Part shown: in pieces, positions 1 through 6,809 of the stretch
How the letters are laid out: every line of letters starts with the position of its first letter
Numbering within the stretch: position 1 is the first letter of the stretch
Origin: an uncultured Eubacteriales bacterium
Lineage (GTDB): Bacteria > Bacillota > Clostridia > Oscillospirales > Acutalibacteraceae
DNA: 7,762 bases
Assembly: GCA_934444695.1 (NCBI GenBank)
Contig: CAKSDF010000094.1
Coordinates: 1 to 7,762, forward strand
Direction of reading: 5' to 3'
Notes under the pieces: generated by a model
Told to the model about the DNA's origin: nothing
What the model saw: the letters and a program-made list of their open reading frames with translations, nothing else
Database searches by the model: none
Position numbers and translations under genes: made by a program

Positions 1-779
1 TCCCCAGCCTCAAAGGTGGTTATCTTGATGTTTTCATAAGATCCCTTCGAGAGAAAAACAAAATATCCCGCCCATTCCATAATCGAACAATCATCGGTAA
101 ATTCCGGCACATTCGAAAAAAGCGGCTGATCGGCCTTTGCTCCGTCGGAAATAATACCGGAACTTCCGTTTTCCATAGCCTCTTTGGCTCTTTTATAAGC
201 CTCCTCGTAAATGTCACGAGAAAAAATCTGCGGAGTCTGAACGGCGAAAAGGCTATTGCGCCGGGGTGTTCTCAAAACCTTGCCGGTTTCGTCGGCCTCT
301 TTAATTGTGTCCTTGACAGGTACCGCAGGAGCCGCCGCGCCATGTTCTTTTGCAATACTCAGAGTATCGGCAATAATTTCATCGGTCACAAGAGGCCTTG
401 CACCGTCGTGAATCGCAATGTAATCCTCCGACAAACCGCCGCTCGACGAACAGGCTTCAAGTCCCTTTAAAACCGAGTCAAAGCGGGTCTTTCCCCCTTC
501 GACAACGGCCGATATTTTGGAAATTTCGTATTTGTCGATTATGTTCTGTATGTCGCAAAGCTGGTCGTTCCTTCCGACCACAACAATGTTTTTAACGTTG
601 GGATTTTTATCGAACACCATAAGCGTCCTCGCAAGGACGGGAATGCCGAGCAGCGGAATAAACTGCTTGCTGCCGCCCATTCGCAGTGCCGATCCCGCCG
701 CCGCCACAATAACGGTCAGGCAAGGTTCGGTGCTTTCAACAATTTTATATTCAAGACAAAAGTCGGTTATCGCTTCCAT
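1..779 (-). CDS. ispD: IspD, 2-C-methyl-D-erythritol 4-phosphate cytidylyltransferase (3' end cut by window edge)
   Basis: IspD is a cytoplasmic enzyme of the non-mevalonate (MEP) isoprenoid pathway; it joins CTP and MEP to give CDP-methylerythritol. The frame stays open for 259 codons to the left edge without a stop, so the C-terminus is missing, probably by 10-25 residues. Visible signatures are the nucleotide-binding loop VAAAGSALRMGGSKQF (residues 25-40), HDGARPL (124-130), RRNSLF near 173-178, TPQ (182-184), TDDCS (228-232) and NIKIT (250-254). By recalled alignment to E. coli IspD, Arg33, Lys38, Asp125, Arg128, Arg174 and Lys252 match the catalytic and substrate residues, so the enzyme should be active. 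Oddities: about 20 extra N-terminal residues, a nucleotide loop two residues shorter than usual, and about 22 extra residues between TPQ and TDD. The ATG at 779 is the only ATG before the nucleotide loop. It lies nine bases after the stop of the upstream hydrolase gene, implying one operon. Confidence 0.95.
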   Translation of the reverse strand, partial: MEAITDFCLEYKIVESTEPCLTVIVAAAGSALRMGGSKQFIPLLGIPVLARTLMVFDKNPNVKNIVVVGRNDQLCDIQNIIDKYEISKISAVVEGGKTRFDSVLKGLEACSSSGGLSEDYIAIHDGARPLVTDEIIADTLSIAKEHGAAAPAVPVKDTIKEADETGKVLRTPRRNSLFAVQTPQIFSRDIYEEAYKRAKEAMENGSSGIISDGAKADQPLFSNVPEFTDDCSIMEWAGYFVFLSKGSYENIKITTFEAG

Positions 780-788
780 TGGTTTAGT

Positions 789-1745
789 TTACTTCCCTTC
801 TTCAATGTCGCGGTTGGTTATCATTTCAAATCCGCTGTTGTATATCTCGGCGCAAAGCTCACTGTCGCCGAAGGTGTAAAAGTACTCGCAGCCGTTTTGT
901 TCAAGCCTTTGCAGGGTTTCTTTTGTAGGATGTCCGTAGGTATTGTAGCCGAAGGAAATCACCGCCGCTTTGGGAGACACCTCATCGAGCAGCCGCACGC
1001 CAGTTGAATACTTGCTGCCGTGGTGTCCCACCGCCAAAATATCGCAGGAAAGATCAAAACCTTCGTTAAGCAGAAGATCCTCCTCGGTAAAGCCGCTGTC
1101 GCCCATAAAAAGAGCTCTCGTTTCGCCTAATTTACCGCGATAGACGGTGCAGGCGTTTTCGTCGGTGTCCGAAAGACCAACCGGCGGAACATACGCCGTT
1201 ATGCTGCCCTTTCCAACCTTAAATTCCATACCGTTTTGCGGGCAGATGACATTGATGCCGTATTTCTCACAATACTCGGATGCTTTTTGATAAAATCCGA
1301 CGGCTTCATCCCCTACGGGCTTATCGTAAACAACCACATTTTCAACCTTAAAATCGGAAATCAGTCCAAAAAGGCCGCCGATGTGGTCGCTGTGGCAATG
1401 GGTTATGAAAATATATTTGATGGAATCGGCGCCGTAATTTTTAAGGCGGTTAAAGGGAAAAATACCATCGTAGGTTTCGGTGCCCGTGTCCACAAGGGCA
1501 TATTCGTTGCCGCTCGAAATGAGCGAGCAGGATCCCTGCCCCACATTGATAAAATCGATTGCGGCCACTGCATCGTCCCGTTTGTCGCGAAGGCCGAGCA
1601 TTTGAGAAAATCTGAAAAACAAACGGCCGCCGTCTAAAGAAAACAGAATAACAAGAAGGACGGCAAAGGCACATATAATAATGCGCTTTACCTTGTCCGC
1701 CTTTTTGACTTCCCGCTTTTTTTCGTAGATTTTTCCGAAATCCAT
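789..1745 (-). CDS. Membrane-anchored ComEC/Rec2-like metallo-beta-lactamase-fold hydrolase
   Basis: This 318-residue protein resembles the C-terminal metallo-beta-lactamase domain of the competence protein ComEC, but stands alone without ComEC's channel domain. A Lys-rich N-terminus (1-21) precedes one hydrophobic segment (about 22-37), which by the positive-inside rule would put the catalytic domain outside the membrane. The fold begins at about 60 with the sequence IDFINVGQGSC. Metal ligands are visible: THCHSDHIGG (His116, His118, Asp120, His121), MGDSG (Asp216) and GHHGS (His241/His242), with a ComEC-like YGHP (His272) near the end. The substrate is unknown; in ComEC this domain is thought to act on DNA, but other phosphodiester or phospho-substrates are possible. 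No lipobox is seen. The ATG at 1745 lies 10 bases after an AGAAAGG ribosome binding site inside the end of ygiQ, which it overlaps by 58 bp. Family assignment is firm and the function is not. Confidence 0.9.
   Translation of the reverse strand: MDFGKIYEKKREVKKADKVKRIIICAFAVLLVILFSLDGGRLFFRFSQMLGLRDKRDDAVAAIDFINVGQGSCSLISSGNEYALVDTGTETYDGIFPFNRLKNYGADSIKYIFITHCHSDHIGGLFGLISDFKVENVVVYDKPVGDEAVGFYQKASEYCEKYGINVICPQNGMEFKVGKGSITAYVPPVGLSDTDENACTVYRGKLGETRALFMGDSGFTEEDLLLNEGFDLSCDILAVGHHGSKYSTGVRLLDEVSPKAAVISFGYNTYGHPTKETLQRLEQNGCEYFYTFGDSELCAEIYNSGFEMITNRDIEEGK
792..799 (-). promoter_or_regulatory. Weak, distant ribosome binding site for ispD
   Basis: The minus strand reads AAGGGAAG twelve bases before the ispD ATG, spanning the end of the upstream hydrolase gene. 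The spacing is longer than the usual 5-9 bases, so ispD may depend partly on translational coupling to the gene before it. No better-placed start was found before the nucleotide-binding loop. Confidence 0.4.
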
Positions 1746-3799
1746 TGGTGGCTGACCTTTCTTCTATCGCCGTTTTTGTCATTACCGGCGGATTTTCCGT
1801 CTCTGCCGTTTTTATTGCCTGTGTTGTTGTATTTGTTGTATTTGTTGTTTTTGCTGTTTTTACCGCCGCTTTGGTGCTTTCCGCCGTTTTTATCGGCACC
1901 GTGACCCTGACCGTTTGCACCGTTTTGTCCGCTCGAATACCCTCCGCCGTAACCGTTTCTGTTGCCGGGGGATTTTCCGTTTTTACCTTGGCCGGCGGTG
2001 CTTCTGCTGTCGTTTCGCTGGGGCGGCACAAGACATTTTTCCGAAAAACCGATAAGGTCGGTTCTTCCGGCAATGGTAAGGGCCTTTCGCACAATGTCGT
2101 AATTTTCCGGTTTAAAATACTGCAAAAGCGCCCGCTGCATCTTCTTTTGCTCGTAGGTTTTGGGCACAAATACCGGCTCCATGGTGTAAGGGTCAAGCTC
2201 GGTATAAAACATTGCCGTGGATATTGTGCCGGGGGTGGGATAAAAATCCTGCACCTGCTGGGGATGAATGTGCTCCTTCTTTAAGAAAAGAGCAAGCTCG
2301 ATTGCATCCTTCAGGGTGCTTCCCGGGTGGGATGACATAAGGTAGGGCACGAGAAATTGCTTCATACCCTCCTCGTTATTAAGGCGGTCGTATTTTCTCT
2401 TAAATCGAATGTAGCTTTCGATGTGGGGCTTGCCCATTTTATCCAGCACTGCAGCCGAGCAATGCTCGGGAGCCACCTTAAGCTGACCGCTTATATGATA
2501 TTTAACAAGCTCGCGGAAAAACTGCTCGTCCTTATCTTCCATAAGAAAGTCAAAACGAATTCCCGAGCGTATAAAGACCTTTTTTATGCCCTTTATTTCT
2601 CTCATTTCTCTGAGAATATCAAGGTATTCCTCGTGGTTTGCCACAAGATTTTTGCAGGGTGCGGGAGCAAGACACTTTCTGCCTTTGCAAAGTCCCTGTT
2701 TAAGCTGCAGATCGCAGGACGGACGGCGGAAATTGGCCGTCGGCCCGCCAACGTCGTGTATGTATCCCTTGAAATGAGGATTATCCAAAAAGCTTTTGGC
2801 TTCGTTTATGACCGATTGCTTGCTTCGGCAGGTTATAAAACGTCCCTGGTGAAAGGCCAGCGAACAGAAATTGCATGCGCCGAAACAGCCTCTGTTGTGG
2901 GTTATGGAAAACTCCACCTCTTTGATGGCCGGCACCCCTCCCTCGCTTTCATAAACGGGGTGGTAATAGCGCATATACGGCAGTCCGTATACCCGATCAA
3001 GCTCGCTTTGAGTAAGGGGCGGCATGGGCGGATTCTGCACGAGAAAGCTTTTGCCGTGCTTTTGCACAAGGGTCTTTCCCCTGATATGGTCGGCCTCGTC
3101 AAGTTCCATTCTCGCTGCCTTGGCATATTCCCTCTTGTCGGTTTTGACCATTTCAAAGGAAGGCAGGGATTTACCGTTAACAGGGATTTCGGAAATATAG
3201 CAAATGCCCTTAATATCGGTCATTTCTTTTACCGAAAGGCCGTTTTTAAAGCGGTTAACGATCTCAATTATCTGATTTTCGCCCATCCCGTAAATAAGAA
3301 TGTCGGCACCGCTTTCCAAAAGAATGGACGGCTTTACCTCGTCGTCCCAGTAATCGTAATTGGCAAATCGGCGAAGGGATGCTTCAAGTCCGCCCACAAC
3401 TATGGGAACATCGGGATATATTTCTCTTACCTTTTTGCAATAAACCGTCAGTGCGCGGTCGGGGCGCTTTCCCGCCTTGTTTCCGGCCGAATAGGCATCG
3501 TCGCTCCGTTTCTTTTTGGCGGCGGTATAGTGTGCAACCATAGAATCAATGTTGCCGGAATTGATCATAAAGGCATATTTCGGCCGCCCAAATCGCTTGA
3601 AATCGGTATCGGTTTTCCAATTTGGCTGAGCAATGATGCCCACCCGAAAACCCTCGGCCTCGATAACCCTTGAAATTATGGCCGTGCCGAAGCTGGGATG
3701 ATCAACATAGGCGTCGCCGGTTATGACCACAAAGTCAAGTTCATCCCATCCCCGCTTTTGCATATCATTTTTGTTTATAGGTAAAAAATCCTTTGCCAT
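1688..3799 (-). CDS. YgiQ-family (UPF0313) radical SAM protein with a Gly/Asn/Lys-rich C-terminal tail
   Basis: This is a full-length member (703 residues) of the widespread, functionally uncharacterised YgiQ radical SAM family. The N-terminal YgiQ domain covers about 1-290, with FVVITGDAYVDHPSFGTAI at 23-41 and VGGLEASLRRF at 135-145. The [4Fe-4S]/SAM motif CX3CX2C is Cys305, Cys309 and Cys312 in NRGCFGACNFC. A second Cys set (362, 371, 376, 382), also found in relatives, could bind another metal or cluster. The family's C-terminal region ends near LIGFSEKCLVPP (582-593). Residues from about 596 to 703 are low-complexity, rich in Gly, Asn and Lys, with about 25 Lys/Arg against 6 Asp/Glu, and are probably disordered. 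The ATG at 3799 has GAGG five bases upstream. The last 58 bp overlap the ComEC-like gene in a different frame. The symbol ygiQ fits the family, but the reaction is unknown. Confidence 0.94.
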   Translation of the reverse strand: MAKDFLPINKNDMQKRGWDELDFVVITGDAYVDHPSFGTAIISRVIEAEGFRVGIIAQPNWKTDTDFKRFGRPKYAFMINSGNIDSMVAHYTAAKKKRSDDAYSAGNKAGKRPDRALTVYCKKVREIYPDVPIVVGGLEASLRRFANYDYWDDEVKPSILLESGADILIYGMGENQIIEIVNRFKNGLSVKEMTDIKGICYISEIPVNGKSLPSFEMVKTDKREYAKAARMELDEADHIRGKTLVQKHGKSFLVQNPPMPPLTQSELDRVYGLPYMRYYHPVYESEGGVPAIKEVEFSITHNRGCFGACNFCSLAFHQGRFITCRSKQSVINEAKSFLDNPHFKGYIHDVGGPTANFRRPSCDLQLKQGLCKGRKCLAPAPCKNLVANHEEYLDILREMREIKGIKKVFIRSGIRFDFLMEDKDEQFFRELVKYHISGQLKVAPEHCSAAVLDKMGKPHIESYIRFKRKYDRLNNEEGMKQFLVPYLMSSHPGSTLKDAIELALFLKKEHIHPQQVQDFYPTPGTISTAMFYTELDPYTMEPVFVPKTYEQKKMQRALLQYFKPENYDIVRKALTIAGRTDLIGFSEKCLVPPQRNDSRSTAGQGKNGKSPGNRNGYGGGYSSGQNGANGQGHGADKNGGKHQSGGKNSKNNKYNKYNNTGNKNGRDGKSAGNDKNGDRRKVSHQWISEKSTKKSGKSKRRTR
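1756..1762 (-). promoter_or_regulatory. Ribosome binding site of the ComEC-like gene, inside ygiQ
   Basis: AGAAAGG on the minus strand lies ten bases before the ATG at 1745 and within the final codons of ygiQ. It supports this start and therefore a true 58-bp gene overlap, which would couple translation of the two genes. Confidence 0.6.
1824..1850 (-). repeat. Three-unit 9-bp tandem repeat in the ygiQ tail
   Basis: On the plus strand TTGTTGTAT occurs twice in direct succession, followed by TTGTTGTTT. Read in ygiQ it encodes the Asn/Lys/Tyr stretch NNKYNKYNN. The 9-bp unit is a multiple of three, so unit gain or loss would change tail length without breaking the frame. Confidence 0.8.
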
Positions 3800-3804
3800 A
3801 ACAA

Positions 3805-3808
3805 CCTC
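3805..3808 (-). promoter_or_regulatory. Ribosome binding site of ygiQ
   Basis: GAGG on the minus strand lies five bases upstream of the ATG at 3799, a normal spacing that supports this start. Confidence 0.6.
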
Positions 3809-3863
3809 GATTAAGTTTATCGTTACACTTTACTGCCCTGTTTGCAAACTTTGCTGTTCTGCC

Positions 3864-3915
3864 GACACTGTGCACTGTCTTAATTACTCTAACGGCCTGA
3901 AGCGGTCCCACTGTC
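3864..3915. repeat. Three copies of a CACTGTG/C heptamer upstream of ygiQ
   Basis: On the plus strand CACTGTG (3866-3872) is followed directly by CACTGTC (3873-3879), and CACTGTC recurs at 3909-3915. The adjacent pair, with its flank GA, forms an imperfect dyad centred on the palindrome GTGCAC (3870-3875). It lies about 65-115 bases before the ygiQ start, a plausible place for a regulator site, but the motif matches no operator I can name. Confidence 0.4.
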
Positions 3916-4025
3916 CCCACATATTTGTGGATTGCGAATAAGGTACCGCCTTTTTTTGATTAATCAGCTTTGCCGTTCAAATCATTTATTGCCGATCATA
4001 TCATTTTTTAGGACTTTTGGACTTT

Positions 4026-4164
4026 AAAAACCTTGTGACTCTATTCCTATTCGTCGGAGCCGTCATACGAATCGTATGTGTCGTAATACTCGTCACTACC
4101 CGCATCTTCGCTGTCGTCAGCACCGCCAACAAAGTCGTTTTCATCATCCGAAAAACCTTGTGAC
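4026..4164. repeat. Exact 14-bp direct repeat flanking the coding segment of the FtsK acidic tail
   Basis: AAAAACCTTGTGAC (plus strand) occurs at 4026-4039, just past the ftsK stop, and again at 4151-4164, inside ftsK where it encodes the end of PSQGF (853-857). The start positions are 125 bp apart. The 111 bp between the copies encode FtsK residues 858-891 and the stop. The match does not extend on either side. Confidence 0.9.
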
Positions 4165-6722
4165 GGTTCGTTTGACAGGGTGCCGTTCATTTTCATTTCC
4201 TGCCAATGCTGCTTTGTAACAAGCACCTTGCGTGGCTTGGAACCTTCAAAGGGACCGATTATGTCCCTCTGCTCCATCATATCCATAATTCTGGCCGCGC
4301 GGGCGTATCCGAGCTTTAACTTGCGCTGTAAAAGGGATGTGGAAGCCATTCCCGCTTCAACCACCACTTCAATAGCCTGGGGGAGCATCTCGTCTCCCTC
4401 GTCGTCGCCGTCGATCTCGTCAAAAGCTGCGGATTTTTTGTTCTTTCCGCTTTGAGCAGCCTGCTTTTCTATTTCTTCGGAAATTTCATCGCTGTATTTT
4501 GCCGAGTTGTCGTCGGCCGTGATGTATTCCAAAACAGCGTTAATTTCATTGTCGGGTACCCAACATCCCTGAACTCTAAGGGGTTTTGAAAGTCCCACCG
4601 GATAGAAAAGCATATCTCCTCTTCCCAGCAGCTTTTCCGCGCCGACGGTATCAATGATGGTGCCCGAGTCAAAGCGGTTGGCAACCTTCAAGGCAATACG
4701 GCTGGGCACATTGGCCTTGATAAGACCGGTAAGTACATCCACCGAGGGACGCTGTGTGGCGATGACAAGATTCATTCCCGCTGCTCTGGCCTTTTGCGCC
4801 AGTCGGCAAATGGAATCCTCAACCTCGCCGGGAGCCACCATCATAAGGTCGTTAAGCTCGTCCACAATAATGAGTATCTGAGGCATTGTTTCCATCTTGG
4901 GATTGAGCCTTGCAAGGTCGTTGTATGATTTAATATCCCTGACCTTGTGTTCGCCGAAAAGCTTATATCTCTTTTCCATTTCGGTGACAGCCCATCCGAG
5001 AGCGCCCGCTGCCTTTTTAGGGTCGGTAACGACCGGTACAAGAAGATGGGGCAGTCCGTTGTAAATCTCAAGCTCCACGACCTTGGGGTCGATCATAAGC
5101 ATCCTAACCTCCTCGGGAGAGGATTTGAAAAGAACGCTTAATATAAAGCTGTTTATACATACCGATTTACCCGATCCAGTGGTTCCCGCAATGAGCAAAT
5201 GGGGCATTTTTGCAAGATCGGCGATTACAACATTTCCTGCAATGTCCTTTCCCACCGCAACGGTCAGCTTGCTTTTGGCGTCCTCGAACTTTTTGGAGCC
5301 GATAATTTCTCTGAGCCGTACCGACGAAGTGGCTTTGTTGGGCACTTCTATTCCAACGGCCGCCTTACCGGGAATGGGTGCCTCGATTCTGACGCCGACA
5401 GTGGCGAGATTAAGGGCAATGTCGTCCGAAAGGTTGGTTATCTTGCTTATTTTAACGCCTGCGGCCGGCTGAAGCTCATACCTCGTAACCGACGGACCGC
5501 GGCTTATGTTTATAATGCGTGTTTCAACGCCAAAGCTCTTGAGGGTATCCACAAGCAGCTCGGCATTTTGCCTAAGCTCGTCGCCGATGTTGGGATCGAC
5601 ATCGGAATTACACTCATCAAGAAGGGTCAGCGGCGGATAGCGGTATTCCTTGACCGTTTCCGGCTCGATGGTTATGCCAAGATCGGTATCGATTCCGCCT
5701 TTCTCCTTTTTGCGGTATTCTGCAGCGTCTTTAACTTTATCTGTACCGACACCTGCATCTTTAACGTTCTTTGAAGGCTCACGGTTGCTGCCTTTGCTGC
5801 CGGCCGCATCGCCTGATGCTCCGTTTTCAGCGCCTGCCTTGACCGCAGCGCTTCTCGGAGCTTTTGCCGATGACGGGCGGCCGTCGTCCATGACGCCTTT
5901 TATGATGTCGTCAAGGTTGCGGTCGTTTTCGCTTTCTTCTGTACTGTCCGAAGTATCGGCAGAAGTTCTGCCGGTTCCATCGGCTGCATTATCGGTGCTT
6001 TTAGGCTGATTTTCGTGGAATCCCGCAAGAGAAATATCATAATCCTCGGGGCGGTTCTTTTTGCCGCCTTTTGGATTGAGCAGGGGATCATCGTTTTGAG
6101 ACAGTCTCTCCCTTTCCTCTTCCTCGGCTCTTTTTTCATCGATATAGCTGCGTGCACCGCTTTTGATTTTCTGGGCAGAGCTTGAGAAGGCCCCGGCAAT
6201 TTTTTTAAGGGATATTCCCCCGACAAACAGAAAGAGCGACACAAGCAGAAGTATCAGAATAATGGCGGCGCCGGTTTTGCTGAAAACCTTGGCCAAGGGA
6301 AAACTGAGCACTCCGCCGATCAGTCCTCCGCCTGCCGCGCCTTTTTGATAGCAGGCCGAAAGAAAATCGGTAAATGAAACGTCGGGAGTAAAGGAAAAAA
6401 CATTAAATGTGACCGAAAAGAGGAATATAAATATTCCTTCGCAGACGGTACGGACATTGGTTGCCGAATCATATTTATCAATGGCTATACGAAGGCTTAT
6501 ATATCCCGAGAGAATAAAGGTTGGAAATGCCAAAAAGCCAAGCGTTCCAAGCAGAAAATTATGTATGACCGACCAGAAGCTTTCAAGCTTTAAAGCCGAG
6601 AAAAACAGCAAAAGCAGTGAAAGAACAAAAACCACCTCTGCCTTATAAGGAAAACCAACCTTGCCACCGCTTTTCTTGCTCTTGGTCTGTTCTTTTTTGG
6701 TCGACTTTTTTGCTTTTGCCAT
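4047..6722 (-). CDS. ftsK: FtsK/SpoIIIE-family DNA translocase
   Basis: This 891-residue, septum-located, ATP-driven double-stranded DNA pump moves chromosomes during division, or into the forespore if the organism sporulates. Four to five membrane segments lie within about 28-170, followed by a charged, probably disordered linker (about 185-355). The motor follows: Walker A GTTGSGKS (513-520), MIDPKVVELEIY (543-554), Walker B LIIVDELNDLMM (617-628) and ATQRPSVDV (655-663). The winged-helix gamma domain, which reads DNA polarity motifs, spans about 776-837 (LQRKLKLGYARAARIMDMMEQ at 798-818). Oddities: Asn624 where DELADLMM is usual, VANRFDSGTII where VSSQxDSRTI is usual, and an acidic, Tyr-rich tail at 858-891 beyond the gamma domain. 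The start is supported by a GAGAGG ribosome binding site; the stop is TAG. Large gaps on both sides suggest its own transcription signals. Sequence alone does not separate an FtsK role from a SpoIIIE role. Confidence 0.96.
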   Translation of the reverse strand: MAKAKKSTKKEQTKSKKSGGKVGFPYKAEVVFVLSLLLLFFSALKLESFWSVIHNFLLGTLGFLAFPTFILSGYISLRIAIDKYDSATNVRTVCEGIFIFLFSVTFNVFSFTPDVSFTDFLSACYQKGAAGGGLIGGVLSFPLAKVFSKTGAAIILILLLVSLFLFVGGISLKKIAGAFSSSAQKIKSGARSYIDEKRAEEEERERLSQNDDPLLNPKGGKKNRPEDYDISLAGFHENQPKSTDNAADGTGRTSADTSDSTEESENDRNLDDIIKGVMDDGRPSSAKAPRSAAVKAGAENGASGDAAGSKGSNREPSKNVKDAGVGTDKVKDAAEYRKKEKGGIDTDLGITIEPETVKEYRYPPLTLLDECNSDVDPNIGDELRQNAELLVDTLKSFGVETRIINISRGPSVTRYELQPAAGVKISKITNLSDDIALNLATVGVRIEAPIPGKAAVGIEVPNKATSSVRLREIIGSKKFEDAKSKLTVAVGKDIAGNVVIADLAKMPHLLIAGTTGSGKSVCINSFILSVLFKSSPEEVRMLMIDPKVVELEIYNGLPHLLVPVVTDPKKAAGALGWAVTEMEKRYKLFGEHKVRDIKSYNDLARLNPKMETMPQILIIVDELNDLMMVAPGEVEDSICRLAQKARAAGMNLVIATQRPSVDVLTGLIKANVPSRIALKVANRFDSGTIIDTVGAEKLLGRGDMLFYPVGLSKPLRVQGCWVPDNEINAVLEYITADDNSAKYSDEISEEIEKQAAQSGKNKKSAAFDEIDGDDEGDEMLPQAIEVVVEAGMASTSLLQRKLKLGYARAARIMDMMEQRDIIGPFEGSKPRKVLVTKQHWQEMKMNGTLSNEPSQGFSDDENDFVGGADDSEDAGSDEYYDTYDSYDGSDE
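4064..4078. repeat. 15-base inverted repeat at the very end of ftsK
   Basis: CATACGA and TCGTATG flank a single central base, giving perfect 7-bp arms. It arises where the gene encodes the repetitive TYDSYD of the acidic tail, so it may simply reflect the coding sequence. No T run follows on the minus strand. Confidence 0.7.
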
Positions 6723-6729
6723 TTTAATA

Positions 6730-6735
6730 CCTCTC
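6730..6735 (-). promoter_or_regulatory. Ribosome binding site of ftsK
   Basis: GAGAGG on the minus strand ends seven bases before the ATG at 6722, which is strong pairing at good spacing and fixes the ftsK start. Confidence 0.75.
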
Positions 6736-6809
6736 AGTTTAATATTCTTTAAAAGTTTAATTTTTATGGTCGGATTTGCTCGTTTGCTTTAATTGCTACA
6801 ATTTCAACT

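Larger units (their letters stand above)
3800..4046. other. Intergenic gap between ftsK and ygiQ
   Basis: This 247-bp stretch has no supported gene. It contains a perfect 5-bp hairpin CCACA-TATT-TGTGG (3917-3930), a perfect 10-bp palindrome TGATTAATCA (3957-3966), the GACAGTG-type repeats and one copy of a 14-bp repeat shared with the end of ftsK. I see no GC-rich hairpin followed by a T run on the minus strand, so no intrinsic terminator for ftsK can be called. A promoter for the ygiQ operon is expected here, but no good -35/-10 pair stands out. Confidence 0.7.

Noticed and set aside
1450..2196. A 248-codon minus-strand frame crossing the ygiQ/hydrolase junction in the third frame
   Set aside because: It is Thr/Lys-rich low complexity produced by reading the ygiQ tail out of frame; it has no family signature and overlaps two supported genes.
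1745..2284. A 179-codon plus-strand frame rich in Val, Phe and Ala that looks like a membrane protein
   Set aside because: It is the complement of the Gly/Asn/Lys low-complexity tail of ygiQ, which generates hydrophobic codons on the opposite strand.
2357..3673. A 438-codon open frame on the plus strand, antisense to ygiQ
   Set aside because: It lies wholly opposite a well-conserved gene, shows no recognisable family and is explained by the codon use of ygiQ.
3951..3966. T run next to the TGATTAATCA palindrome, considered as a terminator for ftsK
   Set aside because: The T run is on the plus strand before the palindrome, which is the wrong order and strand for ftsK, and the stem is AT-only at its centre.
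4011..4026. Tandem GGACTTTT/GGACTTTA just after ftsK
   Set aside because: Two short imperfect copies in AT-rich sequence, with nothing to suggest function.
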